From the NCBI GenBank assembly GCA_009739505.2, contig CM019171.2, forward strand, positions 7,611,125 to 7,675,124: DNA of 64,000 bases, read 5' to 3'. This document shows positions 22,255-32,512 of this stretch, piece by piece. The stretch comes from Apolygus lucorum (taxonomy: Eukaryota > Arthropoda > Insecta > Hemiptera > Miridae). The translations under genes were made by a program, and so were the position numbers. Every line of letters begins with the position of its first letter. Positions within the stretch are counted from its first letter, which is position 1. The notes below the pieces were generated by a model, which saw only the letters and a program-made list of their open reading frames with translations, made no database searches and was not told the DNA's origin.

Positions 22255-22935
22255 GACTAATCAGCCCAGGTCCGTGGACAATCAGACCAACGACCAATCA
22301 GACCTTGGATCAATCAGTGCGAAACTAATCAATCCCACGACTAATCAATCTAATGACCAATCAGTCAAAGCAGTCTTTGGACCAATCAGTCCTTGGCCCA
22401 ACTAGTCCTTGAACCAATGACACCTTAGACCAACCAGACCTTGGTCCTATCAACCCTTGGCCTGATCAGTTCTTCTTCTAATCAGTTTCTAGTTTGAGCA
22501 GTGGAATAATGATTTCTTAAACCAAACAGTCTTAAATCCGTCCTTAATAAACCCATCAGTCCTTAAGCCAAACCAACCAAGCAATTAGACCAACCAGTCC
22601 TTGGTCCTATCAGCTCTTGGTCTAATCAGTTCTTCTTCCAATAAGTTTTTAGTTTGAGCAGTGAACTAATCGTTTCTCAAACCAAACAGTCTTTGGAACA
22701 ATTAGTCCTAAAGCCAAAACAGACCAATAAATTAGTTCTTGGACCAATCAGACCACTCAGTCCTTCGAACAATCAGTCTTTGGACTAATCGGTCCTCAAA
22801 CCGATCAATCTTTTGACCAATCGGTCCTTGGAGCAATCAGACCAACTAGTTCCTGGACCAATCAGTCTTCAGGCCACCCAGTCTTTGATCAAACAGTCAT
22901 TGGACAAAACAGTTCAGGACAATCAATAATGATTG
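22255..22935. repeat. Minisatellite, about 15-17-bp units (ACCAATCAGTCCTTGG)
   Basis: About 40 diverged tandem units around the words ACCAATCAGTCCTTGG and CCAATCAGACC. Two longer blocks (near 22420-22520 and 22590-22700) repeat the order of variants, showing a higher-order duplication. Non-coding. Confidence 0.85.
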
Positions 22936-23349
22936 ATCCTCTATCGTAAACGTATTACAGCATTATTAATAGTATTTCATTCGATAAATTAGTAAAATTA
23001 GTAGTATAATTAATAATAATATGCATAGATTTCGATATCAAAAACTGATAAAAAGTCAACACGATTAAGACAGACTGAAATTTTGTTACAATAAACAAGC
23101 AACATGAAAACCAACATACATAAAGATCGTGACAAAATGTCTATGAGAATTCACCAAGTAAATAAATCAGTACAAACAAGTACAGAAATCAAACATATAA
23201 ATTGTGAATAAAGAAAGCGAAAACTAAAAGAAACTAAATTCTCACGGTGGATCAAGACAAACATCCACAAAAGGTTAATTAGCAAAAGGATACGAAAGAA
23301 ATACTAATATTTTGCTTCATTACAGAAGACTGATGATTTCATTGATACT

Positions 23350-23530
23350 CTCTGTCCTAAACCATCCATGAATTATCCCAAAACAACCATGAACGATCGC
23401 GAATAATCCATCCCTAACCATTCCTATACGATTCCTTATCATCCCTAACCATCCCTAAAATAACCATAAACCATCCTAAACCATCGCGAACCATCCCATC
23501 CATCTCTAACCAACCCCAATCATTCCTAAA
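23350..23530. repeat. Short minisatellite (ACCATCCCTAA-type)
   Basis: Diverged tandem copies of ACCATCCCTAA or ACCATCCTAA. The inverse word, TTAGGGATGG, is the unit of the array at 35385-35645. Confidence 0.7.
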
Positions 23531-23627
23531 GTCAAAGAGTAGTTCCATAGTTTCATGGAGTTAGAATAATTATTATAAAAATATATTCTTTAAACGATTT
23601 ATTTTCCCCCTTTTTCACTAAAGTTAG

Positions 23628-24345
23628 AAAACGCTGCAAATTATTACACAATGGTTTATTATTTTTTCTATATAGATCACTCGTCTACAAAATCACCAAC
23701 CATCCAATATGAAGAAAAGAAACAAAAAAAAAAAAAATAAATAAAAAAAAATCAAAAATTGAAAAAACAATAAACTAAAAAAAATAAAAATTACCAACCA
23801 TTGATCGCATTTTGGTCAGCTCTAATTTGAACGGAGATTAGGCCTCTTTTGCGATTCACACTCGTGTTTTGATTTATATATATATATTTCAATATAAAAC
23901 CTTAAATTTTTGTAGGGAGCGAACGGTTAGTCCTACAGAGCTCCGCGTGGTCTCAAAAAATTCTAAAAATTTTATAGAATCTTAAATTGAAGGAGAAACA
24001 ATACCTTTATATCAAAATTTTTTGAGTTAGGGCGTTTTCAAAATTTCAAATTTGATTTTGGAACCCTTAGAAGTGACCTACATCAACCAAAAGCTTCGGG
24101 GCACTACTAGACCCCAAATGGAGCCTACATACCAAATTTCATCAAAATCGGTCTATGCTAAGTGGCAAAAGTGCCGCGTACGGCGGACGGCGTACGGCGT
24201 ACGGCGGACGGACGGCCAAATTTTTATTCGATTTTTGGATTCTACGTACCTTGAAACGTAAACCATCAAATTTTGAGGGGGTGTTAAAATTTTTTTTTTT
24301 CTTGGTCGATTCCAAAGGTTCATTATTGAAAATGATAAACCAAAA
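23628..24345 (-). mobile_element. Family A element, near full length
   Basis: Begins AAAACGCTGCAAATTATTAC and ends GATAAACCAAAA, with all A landmarks inverted. The GTCC-type tract is expanded: CGTACGGCGGACGGCGTACG followed by further GTACGGCGGACGG units at about 24175-24215. Confidence 0.85.
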
Positions 24346-25215
24346 TGAGACATTTTTGGACTGAAACAGTCCCGAATGCCTTCGCCGAACGTTTTCAAGC
24401 TTTCTCAGACGTTCCCACGAATTCACAGGCCACCTGCTTGAAGGCATCTGATTTGGAAAAACCGTAGTTCCAACCGAAAACAATCAAATCGTAAATCCTG
24501 GAGCCCGACCTTAAAGCAGCTCTTCCGAACCCGAAGGGCAAAAAGAACGACGGAAAGTTGGAAAGGAAGCTCGCGAGAGGTCTCCCCCATAAAAAGCTAT
24601 GGTGGCGGTGGTTAGCATTGACCAGGGCGAATCCCGGTTGGCTGACCCCGATGTTATTGTTTACAAATGCTGTCAGAGTCTCCCTCCCTAAGAAAGGTGG
24701 AGCCCTGCCGACCCGGAGATTCTTCTTTCCTGCCTCTGGAGAAGGCCTCTCGAATGCCGAATAAAGAAAAAAGAGAACCGGACTGCAGAGATTGGGTCTT
24801 TGTTTTTATTTCATTCTGAGGAAGAAACGTTTTCGATAGGAGAAGAAGTAAAAAGAAAGAATTTAGGTGAACGGCAGAGGGTAGAGCAATTAGGTTTGAA
24901 CGAAGGGCAGCCACCTTGTCCACGCGAAAACGACGAGCACTTATACCGCCTCTGAGGTTGGAATTCGAGATGGCGGTCGTAGAAGAAAGTTCAGAATCGC
25001 TTCTGACGACCCTTGAGGTCGTTTTTAGCGGACCAGCCTGGGAAGCTGGTAGAATTCCAACTTGAAGAACGGTACTTGGCGATGTTCGGAGATCGGAGTT
25101 GTGTAGCAAGCACCTAGAGCTTGAGGGATTGATTGTTCCACGAAATAACTCGAGATGGGCACCAGTTTTGTTATATCGTGTAATAAACGAAGAGATTTGA
25201 TGGAAGAACACGTAA
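24346..25215. other. No gene recognised; higher-GC region with a long minus-strand open frame
   Basis: A 273-codon minus-strand frame covers 24654-25475, but its product is Ser/Leu-rich, matches no family I recognise, and overlaps the better-supported plus-strand retrocopy. The block from 24480 to 25080 has raised GC and no match to other window repeats. It may be unique DNA, part of a retrocopied transcript, or an undescribed element. Confidence 0.3.
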
Positions 25216-25869
25216 TGCTTCGACTCGTTGACATGGATACTTCCAACTCTTTTGAATAAAATTTTACTCAAAAAACCGGCCAGAACCTCCTCCTCAATGA
25301 TGTTCAGAGATTTTAAAGTTTTAGACCTGAATAAAGTGGCTCTGAAATCGACATTGATTTTCACATATAGTGAGTACTGTCGTGGTAAAATTCCTAGGAA
25401 TATGAATCTTACTAGGGTTGCTGACAAAATTACTTTGTTGACTTCTAACAGAAATGACCTACCGTTGGTGGTCAAAAATAGTAAAACAAAACTCCCCTCT
25501 GGTTTTAAAGATAAATTGGAAAATACTTTATTTCGCTCTGGGAAACTTCTTGATTGATTGAATCAAGCAAGTGATTCATAATTTGAATTGTTTTATTGGT
25601 ATTATATCTTCTTTCTGTTTTGATTTGCCTTGTTTTTTGATAGCCTTATTGAGAAATGTTTGTGAAATTTGTTATTAATTATAGTGATATTTATCTGTCC
25701 TTAATTTTCTGATTTCGATTAATTTTTTAATACCTATAGTTTAATAGAATGAATAGAAAATAAGCACCCTGACCCCCAGCGCAAGTAGCATTTACGTCTT
25801 TAAATATGTATTGAATGTTGTATATATCATAAAATAAATGTGCTTTTATTTAAAAAAAAAAAAAAAAAC
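25216..25869 (+). pseudogene. Retroposed 3' end: open frame, 3'UTR, AATAAA and poly(A)
   Basis: A plus-strand frame (open from 25216, stop at 25555-25557) encodes about 113 residues, including KVLDLNKVALKSTLIFTYSE and KLPSGFKDKLENTLFRSGKL. I recognise no domain. It is followed by about 280 bp of AT-rich 3'UTR, AATAAATGTGCTTTTATTT and then 18 A residues (about 25852-25869). The poly(A) in the genome means this arrived by retroposition, either a LINE 3' end or a processed cellular mRNA. No target duplication was identified. Confidence 0.5.
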
Positions 25870-25960
25870 TGGAGACGTTATACAGGGTGCGTCCCAAACA
25901 TGCTCTATCGGATTCATGAAGAATCGTAGAGTACTTTTATTATATAAGTATATATATAGT

Positions 25961-27124
25961 GGTTTATTATTTCTAATAATAAGCCTATGTGATCGTATCG
26001 CAAAAAATTTTTATAACCCCCCCCCTCAAACTTTGTCACTTTACGTTTCAAGGTGAGAAAGAATCCAAATTTGCAATGTCCGTCCGCCGTCCGCGGCACT
26101 TTTCTTAGCAACACTGGACCGATTTGGTTCAAATTTGGTATATGGGCTCCATTTGGGGTCTAGTTGTGCCGCTAAACTTTTGGTTGATGTAAGTCACTTC
26201 TAAGGGGTGAAAATTAAGGGTTGAAATTTTCAAGAGTGCCCTAGCTCGAAAACTCTCGAAATAAAGGTATCGTTTTTTCACCAATTTTAAATAGTATTGA
26301 ATTTTTAAAAATTTTTGAGACCAACCGGAGCTTTGTAGGACAAACCGTTCGGTCCCTACGAGTACTTGAAGGTTTTCCTTCGATAAAACAGAATCATGAG
26401 TGTGAATCGCAAAAGAGGTCTAATCTCCATTCAAATTTTATCGGACTAAAATGTGATCGCTGTTCATTTCTTCGATTTGTGTACAGTTTTGCCTTCTGCG
26501 TAACCAGTAATCAAATTTCAATATGAAGCTTTCTATTTTTCCAATCGAGTGTGAAGCGTTTAGTTCTTTCTAATAAATTCGATTGTGAAGGTGTGAAGCC
26601 AGTACGGTGTGGTAGGTAGTACCTAGCTGGTAGGTAAAAAAAAAAGTTGGTAGGTAAAAAAAATGTTGGTGGGTAAAAAACGCTGCAAATCATTGCTCAA
26701 AAGCTTCTTCATTCTTCAGATCACTGATCAGCTGAGTGAGCTCCGAAGCCATTTTCAATCCTATTGAATGGAAGTGCTCTTCCAGGCGTCTCCAGCATTC
26801 GAGGAGATCTTCTTCACTCCTCAGATCACTGATCAGCTGAGTGAGCCCCGAAGCCATTTTCAATGCTATTGAATGGAAGTGCTCTTCCAGGCGTCTTCAG
26901 CATTCGAGGAGATCTTCTTCACTCCTCAGATCACTGATCAGCTGAGTGAGCTGCGAAGCCATTTTCAATCCTATTGAACGCAGGAAGCTGAAATTTGAGA
27001 GGGAAGGTCAAGGGAGAATACAGATGGTGGTAGGTGCTATTGATGGAGAACCAGTGATCTATACAGAAGGGTGATCTATACAGAAAATAATAAACCTTTG
27101 AGCAATGATTTGCAGCGTTTTTTT
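25961..27124 (+). mobile_element. Family B element with 35-codon tandem module
   Basis: The left end GGTTTATTATTTCTAATAAT has mutated hairpin bases. The B landmarks follow: TTCTTAGCAACACTGGACCG, TTGTGCCGCTAAACTTTTGG, AATCATGAGTGTGAATCGC and GGTAGGTAGTACCTAGC. The right third (from 26675) is the module bounded by inverted copies of the right terminus. It ends ACCTTTGAGCAATGATTTGC followed by AGCGTTT. Confidence 0.85.
26675..27124 (-). repeat. 35-codon tandem module inside a B element (copy at 26.7 kb)
   Basis: AAAAAACGCTGCAAATCATT at the left and its inverse at the right bound this block. The minus strand carries about three 105-bp units reading MASELTQLISDLKSEEDLLE followed by CWRRLEEHFHSIGLK, with small substitutions. 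It lies next to an inverted D-family repeat at 27125. Confidence 0.8.
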
Positions 27125-27430
27125 TTGCTTCCGAATCTACCAAGGTGGAGGAAGCATTATTATTAAATAATTATTATTTATTATATTTATTATAATAATA
27201 ATTATTATAAGCATTATTAAATAATTTTTCACTTTTCAAGCTTGAAAAAAAAAATCTTCTCTAAAACTAGATTACTTTTTTGCGTTTTACGTTTTAGGCC
27301 TGAATCATTGTGGTTCCGTGTCTGTGTGTCTGTCTGTCCGTCATGAAATCCTTGTAACAGTCAAACTACAAGAAGTCATTGTGTATGAGTGAGTATTGGC
27401 GTGTAGATGGTCCCCTATGAGGGTAGTGCA
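27125..27430 (-). mobile_element. Family D element, left inverted arm
   Basis: On the minus strand it ends in the D hairpin region (TTCCGAATCTACCAAGGTGG read from the plus strand) with an AT-rich insert near 27155-27230. It includes GTTTTAGGCCTGAATCATTG, GGTTCCGTGTCTGTGTGTCT and TGTAGATGGTCCCCTATGAG. It matches 28940-29160 in opposite orientation. Confidence 0.75.
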
Positions 27431-27535
27431 AGGTACTCAGAGATTGATGCTTTGAAATTATTTCACTTTACAATAAACAGGAGGAAATATTGAGCTGTCC
27501 TCCAAATTTCATTCACTTGTCCTGAAAGAGGTATG
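27430..27535. repeat. Left arm of an inverted repeat (partner 28395-28540)
   Basis: GTAGTGCAAGGTACTCAGAG, then ATTATTTCACTTTACAATAA and TGTCCTGAAAGAGGTATGCC, recur in inverse order at 28395-28540. Together with the flanking D sequences they make a palindrome of about 2 kb. Confidence 0.75.
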
Positions 27536-27539
27536 CCTG

Positions 27540-27690
27540 ATTCAAAATCGTGAGCGAAATCATCAGAACAAATTTGATCTTCCCTTTGGATCACAGCTGA
27601 TGACGTCAGCGACGCCAGGACAGATGGCGCAGCGACGACAGTCGGACAAAAATCCAACCTGAGATGGTTTTCTACTACTTTACTTACTTT
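27540..27690 (+). mobile_element. SINE 3' domain fragment
   Basis: Contains GTGAGCGAAATCATCAGAAC, CAGCTGATGACGTCAGCGAC, GACAGTCGGACAAAAATCCA and ACCTGAGATGGTT followed by TACTACTTTACTTACTTTT. This is the conserved 3' domain of the SINEs at 37729 and 55546. The tRNA-like head is missing. Confidence 0.7.
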
Positions 27691-28394
27691 TACACCTCAA
27701 TCTGAACAACCCCGAATATTTTCATACAAAGTTCTAAGCTGTTACAAAGATTTTACGTTTGCACATGCGCAGAGGCTACAGTCAATTTAGGAGCCGTGGT
27801 ACATCTACACCCCAATCCGCATAAATCCCTGAAAATTCCATTGGACGACGAGAGATTGCTGCATTACTGATGGTAAATCAGGGCACTTTTCCTCTTTAAT
27901 ACCGAAAATTGAAAAATCATAAACATTTCACAAAGAGGCAGGTTTTGTACCCCAAAATCAAACGACGTTCCCGAAAAATGCCTGGAAGAAATTACCAAAG
28001 CGAGGGCCGAATGAGCTATAAACTGGCTGAAGAGAGTTGGTTTTCAATTATTCAAAAATAAAATAAGAACGACAAAGAACAAGTCACGAAGAGGTCCTCC
28101 CCTAAAAGTCAAACCGAGGAAGAAAGAATACGTACGACCTGATTTCGAAAATCTTGACCGATTGAGGCAGTTCACGTCTCATAACTTACTCTGCTGAGTG
28201 TCGACGTGTCTCGAAACCCGTCTTCGCCGCATCTCAGTTGCGGCAGTCGAGAATTTACTTTATTTTCTTCTTCTTTCCGACGGGACGAACGGGACTTGTA
28301 ATTTGAGTTGAAATCAAAGGCCGGGAGAGGTTTATCTTTGTGGCGTAGTCACACGGTTTGTTGATCAACTTCGGAATTCCTTCTGAACTTCACG
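27691..28394. other. No gene recognised; D-like start then unique sequence
   Basis: 27700-27850 has diverged D monomer words (GTTACAAAGATTTTACG, GCACATGCGCAG). From 27860 the sequence matches no window repeat and has normal GC near 28080-28330. No coding frame is convincing. Confidence 0.35.
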
Positions 28395-28540
28395 ATTTCG
28401 AAGTAGGCATACCTCTTTCAGGGCGAGTGAATGACATTTGGAGAACAGCTCAATATTTCCTTCTGTTTATTGTAAAGTGAAATAATTTCAATGCATCAAT
28501 CTCTAAGCACCTTGCACTACCCTCATTGTTCGGTCGTGTT
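28395..28540. repeat. Right arm of the inverted repeat (partner 27430-27535)
   Basis: AGGCATACCTCTTTCAGGGC, then ATTTCCTTCTGTTTATTGTA and AAGCACCTTGCACTACCCTC, are inverse to the left arm. The arm is broken at 28541 by about 390 bp of unrelated sequence and resumes at 28940. Confidence 0.75.
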
Positions 28541-28939
28541 CAGGATTTAAAATAAATTATTTTTCTGAGAAGATCTACTTATTTTTCTTTGGAGAAGTAA
28601 CTTTCTGGCAGCACTGAGCCAAAAATAGGTAGATTCCTTCTCTTCGTCCCCTATTGAGTTCAAGTTGATGTGCGCTCCCAAAAAAACTAAAATTTATTCA
28701 ATTTGCCGGTCGGCTTTCCCCTCAAGGGTTTGTTCCCCTTTTGATTGGTGGTGTCTGTGGTACCTGGAGGCAAAATTCAGCCCTCAAAATATTGGAGAGG
28801 CTGGCGCCGTCCCAATGGTAAGTGCTGCCTTGTGTTTAATCCTTCTCCACATTTTGAATTCAGCACATTCATGTTTGATTAAATTTGATAAAACCTACTG
28901 TTCACTTTGCTCATCAATAATTATTTGTTCGATTAATGC
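28541..28939. other. Insertion within the inverted-repeat right arm; no gene recognised
   Basis: This block separates CTACCCTCAT from TGGATCATCTACACGCC, which are adjacent (CTCATAGGGGACCATCTACA) in intact D copies. No terminal repeats, TSD or coding domain were recognised. Confidence 0.4.
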
Positions 28940-29160
28940 TAGACACTCATCATGGATCATCTACACGCCAATCCTCACTTACACACAATGACTTCTTATA
29001 GTTTGACCGTTACAAGGGTTTCATGACGGAGAGACAGATACACAGACTCACAGACACGGAACCAAAATGATTCAGGCCTAAAACGTAAAACGCAAGAAGA
29101 AATCTAATTTTGGAAAAAAAGTTTTTCTATCTTTTTCCTTGGTAGACTCGGAAGCAAAAA
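28940..29160 (+). mobile_element. Family D element, right arm of the palindrome
   Basis: Has CATCTACACGCCAATCC, ACCGTTACAAGGGTTTCATG, an ACAGATACACAGACTCACAG tract, ACGGAACCAAAATGATTCAG and GGTAGACTCGGAAGCAAAA, so it ends with the right half of the D hairpin. Confidence 0.75.
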
Positions 29161-29183
29161 AAGTAAAGTAAACCATTATCTCA

Positions 29184-29285
29184 GGTTGAATTTTCATCCA
29201 ACCATTCCTGTTTTTCTCGTACGTCATCAGCTGCCTTCCAAAGGGAATATCAGAACTAGTTCTGATGATTTCTTCAAATCTAGTG
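29184..29285 (-). mobile_element. SINE 3' domain fragment, inverted
   Basis: Read on the minus strand: GAAATCATCAGAACTAGTTC, then CCCTTTGGAAGGCAGCTGAT, GACGTACG, AGGAATGG and TTGGATGAAAATTCAACCT. This is the conserved SINE 3' domain with a small internal deletion. Confidence 0.6.
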
Positions 29286-29470
29286 TGAAGTTATTTCTTC
29301 AAAATAAACTTGATTGTAAAGCGAATTATACGGTTGGTAGTATACCTACAGGGTGTTTCACGAAAAAGTTACACCCCCTTCATTTCCCCAAAATACAGCG
29401 TAAAAAAATGGAACCAACGCTATTTCAGGAATTCAGGAAAAATACTTGCGCTCAATTGACACTAACTTCA

Positions 29471-30645
29471 TTTTGGTTTATTATTTTCAGTAATAAGCCT
29501 TTGGAATCGAGCAAGAAAAAAAAATTTTAACCCCCCCTCAAAATTTGATGTTTTACGTTTCAAGGTACGTAGAATACGAAAATCGAATAAAAAAATTTCC
29601 GTCCGTCCGCCGTACGCCGTACGCCGTACGCGGAACTTTTCTTGGCAACACTGGACCGATTTGGTTCAAATTTGGTATATGGGCTCCATTTGGGGTCTAG
29701 TTGTGCCGCGAAGCTTTTGGTTGATGTAGGTCACATCTAAGGGGTGAAAATTAAGGGTTGAAATTTTCAAGAGTGCCCTAGCTCGAAAACTCTCGAAATA
29801 AAGGTATCGTTTTCTCACCAATTTTAAATAGTATTGAATTTTTAAAAATTTTTGAGACCACCCGGAGCTCTGTAGGACAAACCGTTCGGTCCCTACGAGT
29901 ACTTGAAGGTTTTCCTTCGATAAAACAGAATCATGGGTGTGAATCGCAAAAGAGGTCTAATCTCCATTCAAATTTTATCGGACTAAAATGCGATCGCTGT
30001 TCATTTCTTCTATTTGTATACAGTTTTGCCTTCTGCGTAACCAGTAATCAAATTTCCATATGAAGCTTTCTATTTTTCCCATCGAGTGTGAAGCGTTTAG
30101 TTCTTTCTAATAAACTTGATTGTGAAGGTGTGAAGCCAGTATGGTGTGGTAGGTAGTACCTAGCTGGTAGGTAAAAAAAGTTGGTAGGTAAAAAAAATGT
30201 TGGTGGGTAAAAAACGCTGCAAATCATTGCTCAAAGGCTTCTTCACTCTTCAGATCACTGATCAGCTGAGTGAGCTCCAAAGCCATTTTCAATCCTATTG
30301 AATGGAAGTGCTCTTCCAGCATTCGAGGAGATCTTCTTCACTCCTCAGATCACTGATCAGCTGAGTGAGCTCCGAAGCCATTTTCAATCCTATTGAATGG
30401 AAGTGCTCTTCCAGGCGTCTCCAGCATTCGAGGAGATCTTCTTCACTCTTCAGATCACTGATCAGCTGAGTGAGCTCCGAAGCCATATTCAATCCTATTG
30501 AACGCAGGAAGCTGAAATTTGAGAGGGAAGGTCAAGGGAGAATACAGATGGTGGTAGGTGCTATTGATGGAGAACCAGTGATCTATACAGAAGGGTGATC
30601 TATACAGAAAATAATAAACCTTTGAGCAATGATTTGCAGCGTTTT
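29471..30645 (+). mobile_element. Family B element with 35-codon module, near full length
   Basis: Left end TTTTGGTTTATTATTTTCAG, all B landmarks, GTCC tract CGTCCGTCCGCCGTACGCCG, and right end CCTTTGAGCAATGATTTGCA followed by GCGTTTT. The module occupies 30209-30645. It is one of the most complete B copies in the window. Confidence 0.85.
30209..30645 (-). repeat. 35-codon tandem module inside a B element (copy at 30.2 kb)
   Basis: On the minus strand, successive units read MASELTQLISDLKSEEDLLE, CWRRLEEHFHSIGLK, then MASELTQLISDLRSEEDLLE and CWKSTS. One unit has an 8-bp deletion (GTCTCCAG region) that shifts its frame. It is bounded by inverted copies of AAAAAACGCTGCAAATCATT. Confidence 0.8.
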
Positions 30646-30660
30646 CAAATGGAACCCCCC

Positions 30661-30949
30661 TTTTGGTTTATTATTTTCAATAATGGACCTTTGGAATCGA
30701 CCAAAAAATTTTTTGTTTAACACCCCCTCAAAATTTGTTGGTTTACGTTTCAAGGTACGTAGAATCCAAAAGTCGAATAAAAATTTGGCCGTCCGTCCGC
30801 CGTCCGCCGTGCGCGGCACTTTCCCCACTTAGCATTGACCGATTTTGATGAAATTTAGTATGTAGGCTCCATTTGGGGTCTAGTTGTGCCCCGAAGATGT
30901 TGGTTGATGTAGGTCACTTCTAAGGGTTCAAAAATAAGGTTTGACATTT
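30661..30949 (+). mobile_element. Family A element, left part, interrupted by an R2-type insertion
   Basis: Begins TTTTGGTTTATTATTTTCAA and runs through GTATGTAGGCTCCATTTGG to AGGGTTCAAAAATAAGG, where a run of about 22 T begins. The last ~92 bp (30857-30949) are repeated after the insertion at 31985-32080. The A element then continues to 32400. Confidence 0.8.
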
Positions 30950-30968
30950 TTTTTTTTTTTTTTTTTTT

Positions 30969-31717
30969 GATGTGTTGTAGCTGAACTGGTAAAATCACGC
31001 GATAACGGAGCTAGCACGGCATGGATCAGGAACCCTTCAGCGAAACTATCGGGATGGAGGTCGTTGGGTATGGTGAAAGTCCATTCTGGTTCTCTGCCAA
31101 CAGGAGTGAGGAGGACAAGAGGCAGGCGTACTGGCAGCAGCCATCTATGCCGAATGGGATGTCAAACACCCGAAACAGCCTCGCATGTGCTCCAGATTTG
31201 CCCAGCCGTGGTGGGACCCAGGTGTGCCCGTCACAATTCTGCCCTAAACCTACTGGAAGCTTACGCTCGCCGTAAAGGATGGCCAGTATGGCTAGAGCCA
31301 CACTTTAACCTGGAACAGCGAGGTTATCGTCCAGACCTCTTGGTGGTAACACCAAAAGGAGCCTTCTTTATTGATGTCTCAGTGGTCTCTGGCTCCGGCC
31401 AGAGATCACTCGCAGACATCAATGCTTCCAAAATTCTAAAATATGAAGTTGACGCATTACTAGATGCTGCAGCAGCACTTGCAAACATTCGGTGAAACCA
31501 ACTAAAGGTGATTGGAGCAACGATCACCTGGAGAGGGGTATGGCATGGCAAGTCAGCCAAGGATCTGATTCGGGCTGGTTACCCACTGTTTATCCTGGAG
31601 TGGATGACCACCCGAGTCCTAACAGGAGGATCATTCATCTGGTCTAAATTCAGGGCTACGGCCACTCGACGGCGTACCACGGCTCGAGCAAGTGGGCCCC
31701 GTGGGACTTGGAGCTGA
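30969..31717 (+). pseudogene. R2-type non-LTR retrotransposon ORF, C-terminal part with restriction-like endonuclease
   Basis: The frame is open from just after the T run. It reads VAELVKSRDNGASTAWIRNP, then SGWRSLGMVKVHSGSLPTGV, the zinc knuckle LCRMGCQTPETASHVLQICP (CX3CX7HX4C, near 31148), KGWPVWLEPHFNLEQRGYRP and the endonuclease core RPDLLVV...AFFIDVSVVS (PD at about 31331, second Asp at about 31373), then SKILKYEVD. A single in-frame TGA at 31493 is followed in the same frame by VIGATITWRGVWHGKSAKDL, which matches the conserved R2-clade C-terminus. Everything 5' of this, including the reverse transcriptase, is missing. R2-type elements use this nuclease to nick a specific target site. 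Confidence 0.85.
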
Positions 31718-31984
31718 ACTCGAACCCCATGGGGAGGAGAAGCGTCGACTGATGGCATAGCCAAAAGAGGCACAATCCTCCCTCCATCATTTGTGGGATA
31801 AGGTGATTCAACCTTGTCCCTCACCCCCATGTCCGAGGTCGGATCTCGGACCCTGATACGAAGCAGCCAGATGGACATGACTGCTGATTGCTGAAAGTGC
31901 TGATACAATGCTGTGATGTAAATATTTATGTACAATACCATCAATTGTACCGGTGAAGTATTTTTCCAAATATAAATTGTTAAT
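31718..31984 (+). mobile_element. R2-type retrotransposon 3'UTR and 3' end
   Basis: Non-coding tail after the ORF, ending TTTTTCCAAATATAAATTGT then TAAT, directly abutting GGTATGTAGGCTCC of the family A target. The last ~43 nt recur at 43804-43846 at exactly the same family A position. No poly(A) is present, as in R2-clade elements. Confidence 0.75.
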
Positions 31985-32400
31985 GGTATGTAGGCTCCAT
32001 TTGGGGTCTTGTTGTGCCCCGAAGATGTTGAGTGATGTAGGTCACTTCTAAGGGTTCAAAAATAGTAAGGATTGAAATTTTGAAAACGCCCAAACAAAAA
32101 AAATTGATATAAAGGTATTGATTTTCCATCAATTTAAGATAGTATTGAATTTTTAACGACCACGTGGGGCTCTGTAGGACAAATCGTTCGCTCCCTGCGA
32201 GAAATTAAGGGTTGGACTTACGATAAATCAGAAACTTGAGTGCGAATCGCAAAAGAGGCCTAATCTCCGTTCAAATTTTAGCAGACCGAAATGCAATCGA
32301 TGTTTTCCTTCATGTTGGTTGACGGTAACAATGGCAAAGCCGTGTTCTTTGCAGACGAGTGATCTATATAGAAAAACAATAAACCTTTATATAATAATTT
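31985..32400 (+). mobile_element. Family A element, right part after the R2-type insertion
   Basis: Resumes with GGTATGTAGGCTCCATTTGG. 31985-32080 duplicates 30857-30949 with some divergence. It continues through GTAGGACAAATCGTTCGCTC, GACCGAAATGCAATCGATG and AATAAACCTTTATATAATAA to 32400. The final GCAGCGTTTT is lost. Confidence 0.8.
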
Positions 32401-32424
32401 CTATTTTTGGGAGTATAAAAAATT

Positions 32425-32512
32425 GCACTCCGGGGTTATCCACTACGCATCCGACATACAATCGCGTTACGGATTCTGGGAAGCTATGTGCCACACCCCC
32501 GTTTCTCGTGTT
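32425..32512 (-). repeat. Family D head fragment
   Basis: On the minus strand: GGGTGTGGCACATAGCTTCC, then AGAATCCGTAACGCGATTGT and GATGCGTAGTGGATAACCC. A diverged D head, as at 58812. Confidence 0.55.

Noticed and set aside
22255..22935. CRISPR-like array
   Set aside because: Units are short, contiguous and diverged, with no constant repeat and unique spacer pattern. This is a eukaryotic minisatellite.
24654..25475. 273-codon minus-strand open frame
   Set aside because: No domain, low-complexity composition, and antisense to a plus-strand frame with 3'UTR, AATAAA and poly(A). Kept only as a point to check.
31026..31301. 91-codon minus-strand and 84-codon plus-strand frames over the R2-type ORF
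   Set aside because: Shadow frames of the R2-type coding sequence, which has clear motifs in its own frame.
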